Positions 1-11,032 of a stretch of 64,000 nucleotides of DNA are shown here, piece after piece. Each line of letters begins with the position of its first letter. Positions within the stretch are counted from its first letter, which is position 1. The position numbers and the translations under genes are program-made. Under the pieces are notes generated by a model, which saw only the letters and a list, made by a program, of their open reading frames with translations, did not search any database and was not told the origin of the DNA. This DNA is from Dipteris shenzhenensis (Eukaryota > Polypodiophyta > Polypodiopsida > Gleicheniales): assembly GCA_047967505.1 (NCBI GenBank), contig CM106538.1; one strand, 5' to 3'.

Positions 1-485
1 CAAGCTCCCCTTGCTTTGTGTGCCAGCCTCCTCCCACTCCCCCCTACGCATGGGGCTGTGGGCTGGCCTATGTGGCCCACCAGTTTCCTGGCCCTATATA
101 AGGGCAGGGTGCTGCCCACTGCAGCCCCTCCCTTCCCTGCAACTCCTGTGCTGCTGCCAGGCCACCTTCAGGACCTTCTTGCAGGTTGTATCCCTGCCCA
201 TGGATCCGCCATGCTGCCGTACTGCTTGTGTGCCTGCCTGTAGACAGCCGCCATGTTTTGCACCTCTGCCAGGCTCTTGTGCTGCCCCGCCACCTGCTGT
301 AGGGCACACATCTGCCCAGAGTCCTTGCCTCCTGGGTTCCATGGCTTTCTCTTCTTTGACGTGAGGTGCTGCCCATGTGGCAGCCCCCTCTCTTTCTTTC
401 TCTTGGGCACATCTTGCCCTAGGTCTCCCTCCCCCACGCTCTCCTCATATTGGGGATTACAGATGGGGAGGTGAGCTTTCCAACA
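1..485 (-). mobile_element. Partial LTR, minus orientation, probably the 3' LTR of the copia remnant at 486-2586
   Basis: Read on the minus strand, the sequence starts TGTTGGAAAG at 485 and runs off the window at position 1. It is about 90% identical by eye to the start of the plus-strand LTR at 2587-3858. Directly upstream on the minus strand is a polypurine tract (GAGAGGGGG at 486-494), as expected of a 3' LTR. A TATA-like TATATAAG lies near 91-100. The many ORFs here on both strands are shadows of repeat sequence. The outer end and the TSD lie outside the window. Confidence 0.75.
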
Positions 486-492
486 CCCCCTC

Positions 493-1008
493 TCACTGAC
501 ACCGGCCTAATGCCAACACGTCGATGGCACCACCACCTTCAATCACGTTCCCGCCTTCGAACTCGAGCAATCCAGATGCCACGATCTTCCAATTGTCCCC
601 ATAATGAGTGAACAACCTGGAGTCTTCCAAGCACCATGCTCTGAGGGTCTCTTTCAACCCATCCTTCCTTTGGCAAGGTCTGCAACAAATGAATATCTCT
701 AGATAACCTGGACCACGAACTCTCACTGAGCTCTCAAGCACGTACTCTTCTGGCTTCAGTAAACCTTGTCCATCACCTTCTAGCAATGTGTGTCCGGGAT
801 TTGAAGAAGCACCCACACTCCCCCTTTTACCTTCGAAGAAGGCCAATTCCTTCCAATCTCGCATCACCTGAGACAAATGAAGAGCAGAGTCTCTCCACAG
901 CATCCTATAAAGGCTCAAATTTAAATCATCAAGTACATACCAGTTCGTGGTACTGGCTGTATGCTTGCTCTGAAAGCAAATCATGCACCTCATTGAGGCA
1001 CATACCAA
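493..1008 (-). CDS. Unrecognised ORF (171 codons, no ATG at its 5' end) ending at the polypurine tract
   Basis: An open frame of 171 codons occupies the position just before the 3' LTR of the copia remnant. Its TGA is followed directly by the GAGAGGGGG polypurine tract. The frame opens with TTG; the first ATG is a few codons in. I see no protease, integrase, reverse transcriptase or RNase H motif. The product is mixed in composition, with a Cys-rich N-terminal part (MRCMICF) and a Gly-rich C-terminus. A separate short frame (1039-1287) lies between it and the gag zinc knuckle and may once have joined it. It could be an extra 3' ORF, captured host sequence, or decayed pol beyond recognition. 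No function is assigned. Confidence 0.3.
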   Translation of the reverse strand: MVCASMRCMICFQSKHTASTTNWYVLDDLNLSLYRMLWRDSALHLSQVMRDWKELAFFEGKRGSVGASSNPGHTLLEGDGQGLLKPEEYVLESSVRVRGPGYLEIFICCRPCQRKDGLKETLRAWCLEDSRLFTHYGDNWKIVASGLLEFEGGNVIEGGGAIDVLALGRCQ

Positions 1009-1339
1009 TAGCCTGTGTAATCTTGTATTGTCCCCTTCTTAAGTACAACATCCATCTAAGCATGAAACCCCAAGGCACTCCATGGAATCCACCCTCGTGT
1101 CAGTATCAACAGCCATGCACTTGGAAGATACCAAGCACTCCATGCTGTCCTTCACCTTCACAAAGGCTTCTAACTCCTCGTCGATCCACATGTCAATGTC
1201 AGACATCGTCACTATGGTTCCTAGGTCGGCATATCTAAACTCAGTAACACACGGAGATGTCACTAAGAACAACTCTTCGATTACCACATTTGCTTTGGCT
1301 TTTGTGTCACCCTTTGAATTTGAGTCCGACTCCTTTCTC

Positions 1340-2150
1340 TTGTTTTTCTAATCCGCCTTCTTTCTACAATCCTTCGCAAAATGGCCTGGCTTATCACAAT
1401 AGAAGCATTTCTTCTTCTGCTTCCTCTTGGAAGTGTCCTCATCATCAAAGTCATCCTTCTTGGCAATCCACCGTTAGGTTTGCCCTTTCCTTTGCCAGCA
1501 TAATCCTTCACCAGCAGTGCCTTGTCGTCTTTGTTGTTGTTGTAGAGCTTCTCCCTAGCTTCTTCATGTAGCAGTAAAGCACCCAACTCCTTAAAAGTCA
1601 AAGGTTTGGTCCTCTGTCCTGCTATCACAGTCGTAACAAAGCTTTTAAAACTCTGAGGTAGCCTCCTCACTACCATCAAGGCCAAATGGCATGAGTCCAC
1701 CTTCTGACCAACTGATGCCAGTTGATCCCTCACCACCTTGACCTTCGTCAAGTGGTCATGTACCGAATCTCCCTCATCCATATCAAGGTTGTCAAGCTGA
1801 TGCTGAAGAAGCAAGATCCAGGATGTGTTGTGTGTCTCATACAAATCCTTCAGAATGACCCATGCCTCTACTGACGTCTCCGCCATTTGGATATGACGAA
1901 GCACAGAGTTCACCATATTCCCTATGATCAATGCTAGGGAATGGGCATCTCTGTATTCCCAAGCTTCGAGCTCCTCTCCATCTATTGGCATGAGTATCTT
2001 CCCCTCCTTGTTCACCATATCCTCCGACTTCGCCTCCACTCCCATTGTCAATTTCCACAGCTTCCGAGCTACTAAATGACTCTGGATCTTCACCTTCCCG
2101 ATCGGGTAATTTGACCCACCTAGTTTTCTAGACTCTCCAAAGTTAGGGAT
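1340..2150 (-). pseudogene. Ty1-copia gag (UBN2-type) with CCHC zinc knuckle, frameshifted
   Basis: The minus-strand frame from about 2150 reads as copia gag: an N-terminal LGGSNYPI segment, then the central UBN2/gag-polypeptide region with AWVILKDLYE, LDNLDMDEGDSVHDHLTKVK and RLPQSFKSFV. A perfect CCHC knuckle (C-x2-C-x4-H-x4-C, starting CFYCDKPGH) is encoded at 1366-1407. It lies in a different frame from the gag body, so there is an indel near 1460-1475. The knuckle frame stops at a TAG soon after (about 1349). The open gag frame has no convincing ATG at 2093 (GTG) and clearly continues upstream. The gag Trp expected in the YPIW motif is Gly. Capsid protein of a retrotransposon; inactive in this copy. 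Confidence 0.8.
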
Positions 2151-2586
2151 GGTGAAAGGAAGAAATCAAAGGAAGGAGGAAGAGAGAGCACGGGCTGAAG
2201 AGGATGAAGATATCGACATCTCTATTGCTAAACCACACAACAAAGTCGAACAAACTCAACCTTCAGTAGATCAGAACTCTGAACGCACCTGACTGAACCT
2301 GAGTCACCCTCCTTCTCACAATGCCCTATCCTCCAGTCGTGAAAGTCGATTCCCAAGAACCTCTGAATCAGGGTCATCCTTCAGCAAGGTCCCTGCTTTC
2401 ACGCTCCCACACTTGTGAGCCTCCTACTTGGTACTTCTAGGTCCTAACCTTCTTTGAGTTGTAGTGACCAATTGTTATCAAATGACCTTGTCACCGCCAA
2501 CCTTACATGCATGCAGAGTCTTGCCTTCATGTTTTCCTACCTGAGCGTGACCCACCTTCACGTTTTGATATTATAATTGATGTAAC
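2094..2586. other. Leader or junction region of the copia remnant
   Basis: Non-coding apart from the first gag codons near 2094-2150. A minus-strand 5' LTR should lie here but is absent; instead a plus-strand LTR begins at 2587. A weak PBS-like stretch (TTGTTATCAAATG at 2473-2486, plus strand) is too diverged and wrongly oriented to use. Confidence 0.4.
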
Positions 2587-3858
2587 TGTTGGAAATGTCA
2601 CCTCCCCATCTGTAAGCCCCATATGAGAAGAGTGTGGGGGAGTGAGACCTATGGCAGGATGTGCCCAAGAGAAAAGAAAGAGAGGGGGCTGCCACATGGG
2701 CAGCACCTCACATCAAAGAAGAGAAAGCCATGGAACCCAGGAGGCAAGGACTGTGGGCAGATGTGTGTGCCCTACAGCAGGTGGCGAGGCAGCACAAGAG
2801 CCTGGCAGAGGTGCAAAACATGGCGGCTGGCTACAGGCAGGGAAACAAGCAGTACGGCAGCATGCGGATCCATGGGCAGGGATACAACCTGCAAGAAGGT
2901 CCTCAAGGTGGCCTGGCAGCAGCACAGGAGCTGCAGGGAAGGGAGGGGCTACAGTGGGCAGCACCCTGCCCTTATATAGGGCCAGGAAATTGGTGGGCCA
3001 CATAGGCCAGCCCACAGCCCGATGCATAGAGGGGAGTGGGAGGGGGCTGGCACACAAAGCAAGGGGGGCTGGGCCCCCACTTCAAGGCAGGGAGCACACA
3101 GACCTAGAGATGTGCCCACAGCCCAATAAAAAGGGTGGGCCTGTGGGGTCAGTTTTATGACTGGTCAGCCATATTAGGGCAGGCCAGTGGGTCACTTCAA
3201 GGGGCCCTTTGGGCCTATAAAAGGAGGCATCCAGCCTCATTCTTCACATCCAGCAGGTCAGCCATCAGAGGAGCAGATAGGAGCAGCTTACCCTCATCCT
3301 TTGGCCTACAACCAGGAGGTAAAGAAGAGCTGGAGGTGCTGCTGCAGACTTAGCTCACAAGGCTGGACCCTAGGCTGCCTACCAGGGTAGCAGGGTGCTG
3401 AGATCGAGACAGAGAGTCTACCTACGCTCGAGGTGGAGCACGCGGGTTCGAGTCTAGAGATATCCGGCAGATAGGAGGACCTTGTGGTAAAATCAGACGA
3501 CCACACCATTGGTGGGACTCTGGATCTATCTCTTTTGCATTGTGTCCATAGCTTTGGACGGAAATATATTATTTTGGTGGTTTCTCTATCTGGTTGGTTC
3601 ATTGTCTATTGATGAGTGTGCACATCTTTTTGATGCACATTAAGTTAAGAAGTTTGTGATTCCACACTCCCACACACACACAGTGTGAGCTCTTGGGCTA
3701 TTCTATCACTCTTCCGCTGTGCGAGTCTGCACATCTTTTTGATGCACATTAAGTTAAGAAGTTTGTGATTCCACACTCCCACACACACACAGTGTGAGCT
3801 CTTGGGCTATTCTATCAGTCTTCTGCTGTGCGTACCCTCTGTTGGTCGATTTCTAACA
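2587..3858 (+). mobile_element. Solo LTR (1272 bp), copia-like, plus orientation
   Basis: The element starts TGTTGGAAAT and ends ATTTCTAACA, an inverted terminal pair with one mismatch and the TG...CA ends of an LTR. The flanks are GTAAC (2582-2586) and GTAAA (3859-3863), a 4/5 target-site duplication. Inside are AATAAA (3125-3130), a TATA box TATAAAAGG (3216-3224) and a 2 x 109-bp tandem duplication (3614-3831). No coding region follows it, so it is best read as a solo LTR. It is related to the LTR at 1-485 but points the other way. Confidence 0.7.
3614..3831 (+). repeat. Tandem duplication, 2 x 109 bp, inside the LTR
   Basis: The unit beginning GAGTGTGCACATC at 3614 is repeated from 3723 (GAGTCTGCACATC) with only a few differences. 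Each copy contains a short (CA)n run and ends near GCTGTGCG. It lies in the 3' (U5-like) part of the solo LTR. Confidence 0.9.
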
Positions 3859-3863
3859 GTAAA

Positions 3864-5283
3864 CTAGGTCCAACTTCTCTTGAAGATTCTTTAATTGAGC
3901 ATGAAGAGATACTATCTGGTTTTGTAGCTCAGACTCAGTTTGCAGAACATGCTCAAGCCGGGCCATGTTCTCCTCACGCAGCTACGTGAAAGGGCATAGT
4001 CCATAGGTGGCACTTGCCATCACATGTCACATGCACAGAGTTCAAGGAAGCTCTAGAAGATTCTAGGCCATCAAGAGACGAGGGGATCTCTTCACATGCG
4101 TAAAAAGCCAAGGGCGTCTGGGGTCATGAAGCAATGGCTATGAGGTTAATCTACACGGCCTTTGAATAGATTAAAGATTGTCTTTACACTTGATTGCCCA
4201 AATAGGCATATAATAGACATGTTGGTGTTGAAGTTGAATTCAAAGAAAATTCCAAATCAAGACACATGTCACACACTATGCACAAACATTGGGAAATGGA
4301 TACGAGCAGCATGGAACACAAGGAAAGACTCATTCACTTCAGCTAAACTAAAAGAGTTCCTTGCGATGCACAGAGGAATAGAACAAAGGCTAGGAGAGAG
4401 CGGTTAGGGAAGATGGGAGGATAGGAACAAAAGGGTTGGGAGGGGGGGACGAGGGCAGCGGGCGGGGGGAGTAATTTGAATGTATGTATGAGAACCCTAA
4501 GGGGGATCCTATCAAATGTCAACCAAGAGTGATCTGAGCTCTGTGCAAGCCCAACTGAGGTCCCATTGCAAAGCTTGGTGTTTTTTGGAACATGTTAATG
4601 ATCTACTATTGTCGTCCCTTGCTACCCTTCATAGGATAAACCCGCAAGTGTCATGAGGTAGCCTGGTGATATAGCGTGACAATAAGGGTGCCTCGCATGT
4701 ACCTAACCTCCTACAAATCTATTGCCTATAGAGGGCGGGCCCAAGATTTGGGCTGCTCTCTCATGTAGGCTATGATCGCTTGCTAGGGTGGTTGCTATGA
4801 CTTATTTTGGGCTTCATGAGTCTATATATATCTTTGAGAGGAACATATTGCGAGTCCAAGTAATCAATGACCAACTCATGTCTAAGACAATACATACGGA
4901 ATAAGCTGTAATATCAACCTCAGATCTCATAGTACCTAAGGCAACTCATAAGTACATGGTCCTTTGTCTCCACCTCATACATTTTGCATAAAGTGCATAG
5001 CCCCAAGTCTCGGCGATATCATGTGGACTCAACTCTCGCCCTGCGTCAACCTGACATTGGGATGATGGTGCCCAAAGCTGGCCAATGGCAATCAATTTTG
5101 CATGTGAGGTGGATCTGTAGGTGCCCCAGTGCTTAAGGTGCAGCCATCCTCAGTCAGGTGGAGAAAATGCTCTCAGAATGCCATTTCAGTGGCCTGTGGT
5201 TGTGACAGTGATAACCTATATCTGCAGAATATACACCTGCCATAGATTGTCTCTGAAGACCCGCTCAACCTCTTGTTGTATAA
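3864..5283. other. Intergenic, no recognisable gene
   Basis: About 1.4 kb without codon-biased ORFs or repeats that I could identify. A plus-strand frame at 4162-4407 (81 codons) has no recognisable domain and is left uncalled. Confidence 0.5.
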
Positions 5284-5332
5284 ACGGGGGGGGGCAGGGG
5301 GAGGGGGGGGGGGGGGGGGGGGGAGAGAGAGA
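5284..5332 (+). repeat. Poly-G / (GA)n tract
   Basis: Long uninterrupted G runs separated by single A or C bases, followed by a short GA repeat. It could form a G-quadruplex on the plus strand. The exact length is prone to sequencing error. Confidence 0.8.
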
Positions 5333-7104
5333 CTGTAATACATGTTGTATGCTTCCAGCAAGAATCTGCAGTCACCCACGAAGCTGAAGCAGTCAACATG
5401 AGACTGAACAGAGGCAATGCTTATCTTAAGGCTGAACACGGCTTGAAAGGCAATAGTGAGTTTCCAGGGTAGGTAGAGAACAGAAATCAGAACAAGGACA
5501 GAGAAAACAGAACTCTGAGCATTTGAGGAGCAGCTAGCCTTGAATTCCTTTCAGAGTACTCCTTATACAGCACTGGTCAAGACAGGAAGGGAAAGCTGAG
5601 GCGAGACTTTGCAGTAGAATATACAGCTTCAAAAATGAAAAAATAGAACTCTAATCATTGTTAGATGTCCTCTAAGGTCTTGTGGTGATTTTGAAGGCTC
5701 ACTCCTAGATCACTCACTTATCTTCAAAGAGCATCGTGAACTGTGTTAAAAGAACCTGCAATCTCCTAGGAAATCAAATAAGTGAGACCAAACATTCGGC
5801 TAAAATTCACAGGCTCGCCCAGCTGCAAAGGCTCCAAGATAGGTGGAAGAAAAACAAGGAAAAAACAAGAACGAGGGGGTAGAAAGTAGGCCTTCGAGAA
5901 TGACACAAAACTAAGAACCTCAAATATCCCCTTGGGATACTTTTGATGATTCTGAAGGCTGGCTGGTTAGCACTTTGAGGAAAAGCTTTGTTGAGTTGCT
6001 CATCCGCTGAGAGCCTGACAAACTTACGAACAAGCTGGCAAATTCACCAGTAAACAAGCAAAAGGAGTGTAATTAGGCAGTGAGGCTGAGAACTGCTCAG
6101 GTGAATCCCCCTCCTGAGAGGTGACAGGTGTGAGAGAGAAGGGGAAGAGATCCAGAAGCAAGTGCTGGAGGCCACCTGGAATCATGCAAAAGAGGAGCAA
6201 AATAAACAAAATATTTCTAGATGAACCCAGGAACATGCCCAAAGTCATCCTCTAAATCCAAACCAATAATGCATTTTTTAACTCATGATAGTCGCCCACA
6301 ACTTTACGCCAAAATTTGGGTGTAGACCATAGTATAAACATATGCTGTTGCACATATACACATATCTATACTATCAAACACACAGAGGAGCATCCATTTC
6401 CCACTGAGTTTATGCCAGCATTCCAGAGGTGAGAGGAAGACTCGTCATGACAATCGCTGGCCCTAAAGTGGAAGGCTGATCAAGTAGTCCACATTCCCTA
6501 TATCAAAGCTACAGCCGCATGTGAAGATGAGTATTACATTTTAATCCTCAAGGATATACCAATGCTATCATCAACTGAACAAAGCCCTCCACTTTTAGCT
6601 CCAGAGAACTGCACCAACCCAACAGTAAGGTTATCATGGCTCATCCAATGAAACAAGCCTCTTCGTGTTCCTTGTGTGTCTAGATGTGTCTCCATAAGTA
6701 CCAAAAGTAGAACTATATTTACTATAACCACATCCTCAAAAGTGGAGCCAATATGCCATCAAAATCATCTACAACTCGTAACCCAGTCACCACTGCAGAC
6801 TCAGTCATGAAAGATAAATGAGCCTAATGCTGGTGATCAGATGACTGCCTGTTTTTGGAGAATCACACTCCGACACTTGAAGATAAGAGAGCACCACCAT
6901 TTATATGTTAGAAATGTGCATGTAGAACAAAAAACTCTGATGTCAAAGGTGTCACTTACAGTGCTCAAACTGATTATATAAGGTGGATGTGGTTGCTGCA
7001 CAAAAAGCCTTGGACCCAGTCTCTTTGATGTATAAGAAGCTCAAGGATTCAATGCCATGCTTTAACCAGGACTCGCCTCAGGGATAGTTTATCCAGGACT
7101 CATA
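5333..7104. other. Intergenic region downstream of the polygalacturonase gene
   Basis: No gene or element recognised. It should include the 3' UTR of the minus-strand polygalacturonase gene just below 7105. Short ORFs here (for example 6024-6248 minus) show no domain. Confidence 0.5.
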
Positions 7105-7915
7105 TTAGAGATTATCGGATGGCATTCCGCAAAACCTATCATTGGAACTTTGCAGTTCCAAACATGCCAGAGGATATACTGAGGATGCTGAACCTTGTAC
7201 ATAAGAACAAGACCATGTGCCCTGTGTCAATAAGTTTAAAGAGATACTTGACAGACAGATGTTCAGAAGAGGAGATTCTTTGAGACCCAAAAACCTTCCT
7301 GCAGAAGACACCTGATTGCCCACTATGTTCTTGATGGCAATACCATTTACGAACGGAAAAGCATTGGGATTATAATTGCCATCTGGATGTTCCCCTATGT
7401 CCACGCTAATATCAATTGCCTTGCTCACTTTGGCCATTGTCATGCCAGAAATTGTGATGTTGGTCACATAACCACCCCGCCCGGGAGCTGTTTTCACCCT
7501 GATTCCTGTCCCTGTGTCGAATACATGAACATCCTCAATATAGACATCTTTAATGCCTCCTGACATTTCACTACCAATAGATATTCCAGAGAATGGGGTT
7601 GTGCCTGTGATACGTCTGACAATGATGTTTGAGGTCGGGCGGCCAACAGCAATGCCATATTCATCCCAACCACTCTTGAGTGCAATCATGTCATCACCAT
7701 TACTGATGTAACAGTCTTCAATGCATACATTCGAGCTGGAATCTGAAAAATGTGTTTTATAGAAGACGTTTTATTTTCAAGTGAGAGCAGCATGAACATG
7801 CCTAAAACTCATCCTCTAGTGTGCAGTTTCACAAGGTTGAAAACCATAAACTCCATTATGCATATCAGGGACTAGCTACTGTGACATTTTTTATACTCAA
7901 AATATGCACACTTGG

Positions 7916-7976
<61 letters not shown>

Positions 7977-8056
7977 GAGAGAGAGAGAGGGGGGGGGAGA
8001 GAGAGAGTTGTTTACAGACACAGACCTGTGCATTTAATTATCTCCAAGCTTCCAGT

Positions 8057-8096
<40 letters not shown>

Positions 8097-9512
8097 TTGT
8101 TTACAGACACAGACCTGTGCGTTTAATTGTCTCCAAGCTTTCAGTAGTCAAAATAGTGCCTAACATATTTTCAAACCTACAACTGGGAGAGGTTTTTTTT
8201 CCGTTGATACTACTACCTGAGTTTCAATTCACTGCACGAAATGATACCTGGATCAATGCCATCTGTGTTTGGAGCAGTACTTGGAGCCAAAATGGACACC
8301 CCTTTAATAACCACGCTGCTGCAGGAAAAACAGTTCAATACAGATCTCAGCACGGCTAGCTCCTAAAATCTTCCCCCCTTAAATACTACCTTAAGTTGAA
8401 CTGAAGCAGCCTGATATGATGTCGATTACTGCTAAAGCACCTCCTATATGCATGTATAAATGCTCTATATACGGACCCGTAGTTTTCTCCGTTGATATAT
8501 TTCCCCTTTCCACACCAATGCTCAGAGGACAGGAAATTGGAGCATCTCGAACACGTACTTGCAATAAACAGGATGGATAGTCCAGAAAGGAGAATTTCTT
8601 AAAGTAACATTCGAAATGACAATCTTCCCAGAGCTGACAAGTTCCACAAGGTGTCCTCGTGTATAGTCCAATGTGCGATCATACCACATCTTCCACCAGG
8701 TTTCCCCCTGACCATCGATGATACCATTTTCACCTGTCATGGCTGATTTTGTTAGGAAGCCATTCGGCAATGCTCCTCTATCATCAGGTACTGAACGACA
8801 GATTGCATCACGACACCTTAAATTTATTGCAGTAATCCAGTTCACCTGTAATGATGACGTCGACAAGGTCCTGGCCGTGAACGAGACTGATATGTCTTCC
8901 ACCTGGGCGTTCTCGTCCCCGACCGTACGATGGCAGCGGATCTATGACGGGCCAGTCTTTCGGGTTCTGTTTCCGAAGCACTCGTCAATAAGTATCTCAC
9001 GAGAAGGAAATAAAATCAAATATAACACCTTGCGGGTATCAACTCGTCACCTTTCCCTGCCGAATGACATTACTAGAAACGCTCTCCTATATGCATGAAA
9101 CTACAGACAATATCGCCTCTGCAAAATGGAGACAGAGACGCACTTGAGAGCCCAAAATAACAGCTCCTCTTTCCAGATACAAAGTGAAATGACTTGTGAG
9201 GTTGAAGCTGCCCGTGAGCCATCTTCCTGCGGGAATGTTGAGCTGAGCACCTCCCTGCTCGGCAAGATATCCAAGGCGATATATGGCCGCGTGAAATGCG
9301 TGTGTGTTGAGAGTAAGACCGTCGCCAACTGCTCCAAATTCGGTCAGGGATGCAATGTGCATTCTCGTGGGCAAAACGCGGCCATCAAGGCAGTCCTCAG
9401 TGGAGCTGAAGTCGCTAATATGGGAGGTATCAAAGCGATCGAAAGCAAGAGAGAAGTGAACTCCAAGGAGATAATTGTAAAGAACCAGCTGCAAGATCGC
9501 AAACCTGAACAT
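7105..9512 (-). CDS. Polygalacturonase-like glycoside hydrolase family 28 protein (five exons)
   Basis: Exons on the minus strand are 9512-9144, 8966-8846, 8733-8559, 8318-8248 and 7742-7105. All junctions are GT-AG and in phase, giving 457 aa. The start is the only in-frame ATG (9512); it precedes a hydrophobic signal segment (MFRFAILQLVLYNYLLG), so secretion to the cell wall is likely. GH28 signatures are NTDGIDPD (239-246), SNGDDMIALKSG (259-270), SGISIGSEMSGG (297-308) and RVKT (327-330). Asp241, Asp262, Asp263, Arg327 and Lys329 of the active site are present. The His of the classical GHG motif is replaced by Ser297, which I recall as usual in a plant GH28 subfamily typed by SGI(S/G)IGSEMSGG. 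The family hydrolyses pectic polygalacturonan; activity of this subfamily is less certain. Intron 4 carries microsatellites. No internal stop or frameshift was seen. Confidence 0.93.
7919..8150. repeat. Microsatellite cluster and 89-bp duplication in intron 4 of the GH28 gene
   Basis: (CA)n at about 7919-7965 runs into (TA)n and (GA)n to 8007. The sequence starting TTGTTTACAGACACAGACCT at 8008 is repeated at 8097 after a second (GA)n tract (8060-8093), giving a period of 89 bp. All of it lies inside the 505-bp intron 7743-8247. Confidence 0.9.
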
Positions 9513-9698
9513 TTTGGGATATTGGCAAGGGCGTAAAGGAGCTGTACTGATGAGAGTAGGGGGCTGATTGACGATTGCTGCAGTTTCTTGCAATTGGAGG
9601 AAGTGGGCGCGAAGGGAGGGAGAAGATCATGCAAGGGTGGTGTTTAAGGAATGGGATGGCATTGAGGTATTCAAAAGGAGCTCACTAGTCTGTACAGA

Positions 9699-9742
<44 letters not shown>

Positions 9743-10860
9743 TGATATGCACAGAAGAACTAGAACAAGCACACAATCAGTAGTGGAGGATGATTTGGGA
9801 GAGGGAAAGCGGAAGCACCCAATGCCAAAATCACAGACACTAGAAAAATCTAAACTCATTAAGCTTTTCGAGAATGCAATTGCAAGATGCACACAACCAC
9901 CAAAACTGTAAAATACTCAAAGAGGAGGCAGGGACACAGACAGACAGACAGAGAGATGCAACCATCCAATTGCAAGAACCAAAACTTTTTTGATACTCGA
10001 GGAGGAGGTAAATCTAGCAGAGACAGAGAGAGACACACAGAGGCAGACAGAGAGAAAACTGCAAAGCATCCAACCTCAAGATGCACTCAAGAACCACAAC
10101 TGTAAGATAGATACTCTGAGCAGCAAAAAGAACTCTTCTTTATGCAAGATGTGGAAGAAGAAGTAGCAACCAAAGTTGGTCTTGAAAAGGACCCCTCCTT
10201 TACACGTACAGGCAGCTAGCACTCTCTCTCATTCAAATTTTGTTTGTTTAGCACTCCCTTCCTCTCATCCCTCCACTCTTTCTACCACCCCCCAAGTGTT
10301 CACAGAACACATTTTTCTCAACAAATCACAAAACTTGGGGTTTCAAATTTTGAAGGTCTTTCCCGAGAATTTGTCGATTTTTCAGCTAAAATATAACTAA
10401 ATTGCCTAAAATTTTGCAGATTTTACAAAATTGAGAAAAAAAAATTACGGGTGAAAATGAAAATGTTGCAGGTTCATTGTATATAGTTTGCAGGTTTTCT
10501 CTGAACAGTGCCCCCTCCTCCCCCCCCCCCCACCCCCCCCCAAAAAAAAGTGTCCCACCTTTGCTTCACCTTTGCTTCACCACTCTGCCCATGCTTTTCT
10601 TTGCCCTTCCCGCTTCACAAGGCAATGTCACGCGTACTTGTACTCCCTTGTTTTTTGAACCTTCCTTTCAAAATACCAGAGGTTGCACTTTGTCAACTTG
10701 CTAAACAATGCCCCCACATTCTTCCCATCACATCATTTTGCACCCAACTCACTCCTCTTTAATTGCCCACCAAGGTACCAAAATTCTTCTCCTTTTATCA
10801 TAGCTTGTCATTTTGAACCGAAATTCTTATACAATCCATAAATATGTCCCCCAATGAGCA
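9513..10860. other. Upstream region of the GH28 gene
   Basis: Contains the presumed promoter and 5' UTR of the minus-strand GH28 gene. It has a (GA)n tract at 9702-9740 and degenerate repeats of a unit holding GCAAGAACCAAAAC-like and AGACAGAGAGA-like stretches (about 9930-10110). A C-rich run lies at 10508-10545. No clear TATA box and no gene were recognised. Confidence 0.5.
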
Positions 10861-10865
10861 GACAA

Positions 10866-11032
10866 GATGAATTTCATTCAAGTGGCCTACAGAGAGAGAA
10901 GAAGAAGAAGAAGAGAGAGAGAGAGAGAGAGAGTGAGAGAGAGAGAGAAGATGAATTTCATTCAAGTGGCCTGCAAAGAGAGAGAGAGAAGAGGAAGACG
11001 AAGAGAGAGAGAGAGCGAGAGAGAGGGGTGGA
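10866..11032 (+). repeat. Two-copy GA-rich minisatellite
   Basis: GATGAATTTCATTCAAGTGG occurs at about 10867 and 10950. Each copy is followed by CCT(A/G)CA and a long GA/AGAAG tract, so the unit is about 83 bp. ORFs through it are Arg/Glu low complexity and not called. Confidence 0.85.

Noticed and set aside
11-437. Several overlapping ORFs in the LTR, repeated at 2623-3160
   Set aside because: They exist in both strands and both LTR copies; non-coding LTR sequence gives all of them.
2466-2490. PBS-like TTGTTATCAAATG on the plus strand
   Set aside because: Several mismatches to the Met-tRNA PBS and the wrong strand for the adjacent gag.
3440-3470. tRNA B-box-like GCGGGTTCGAGTC in the solo LTR
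   Set aside because: No acceptor stem or anticodon arm could be folded around it; likely chance within the LTR.
9126-9536. 136-codon plus-strand ORF opposite GH28 exon 1
   Set aside because: Antisense of a supported signal-peptide exon; no domain.
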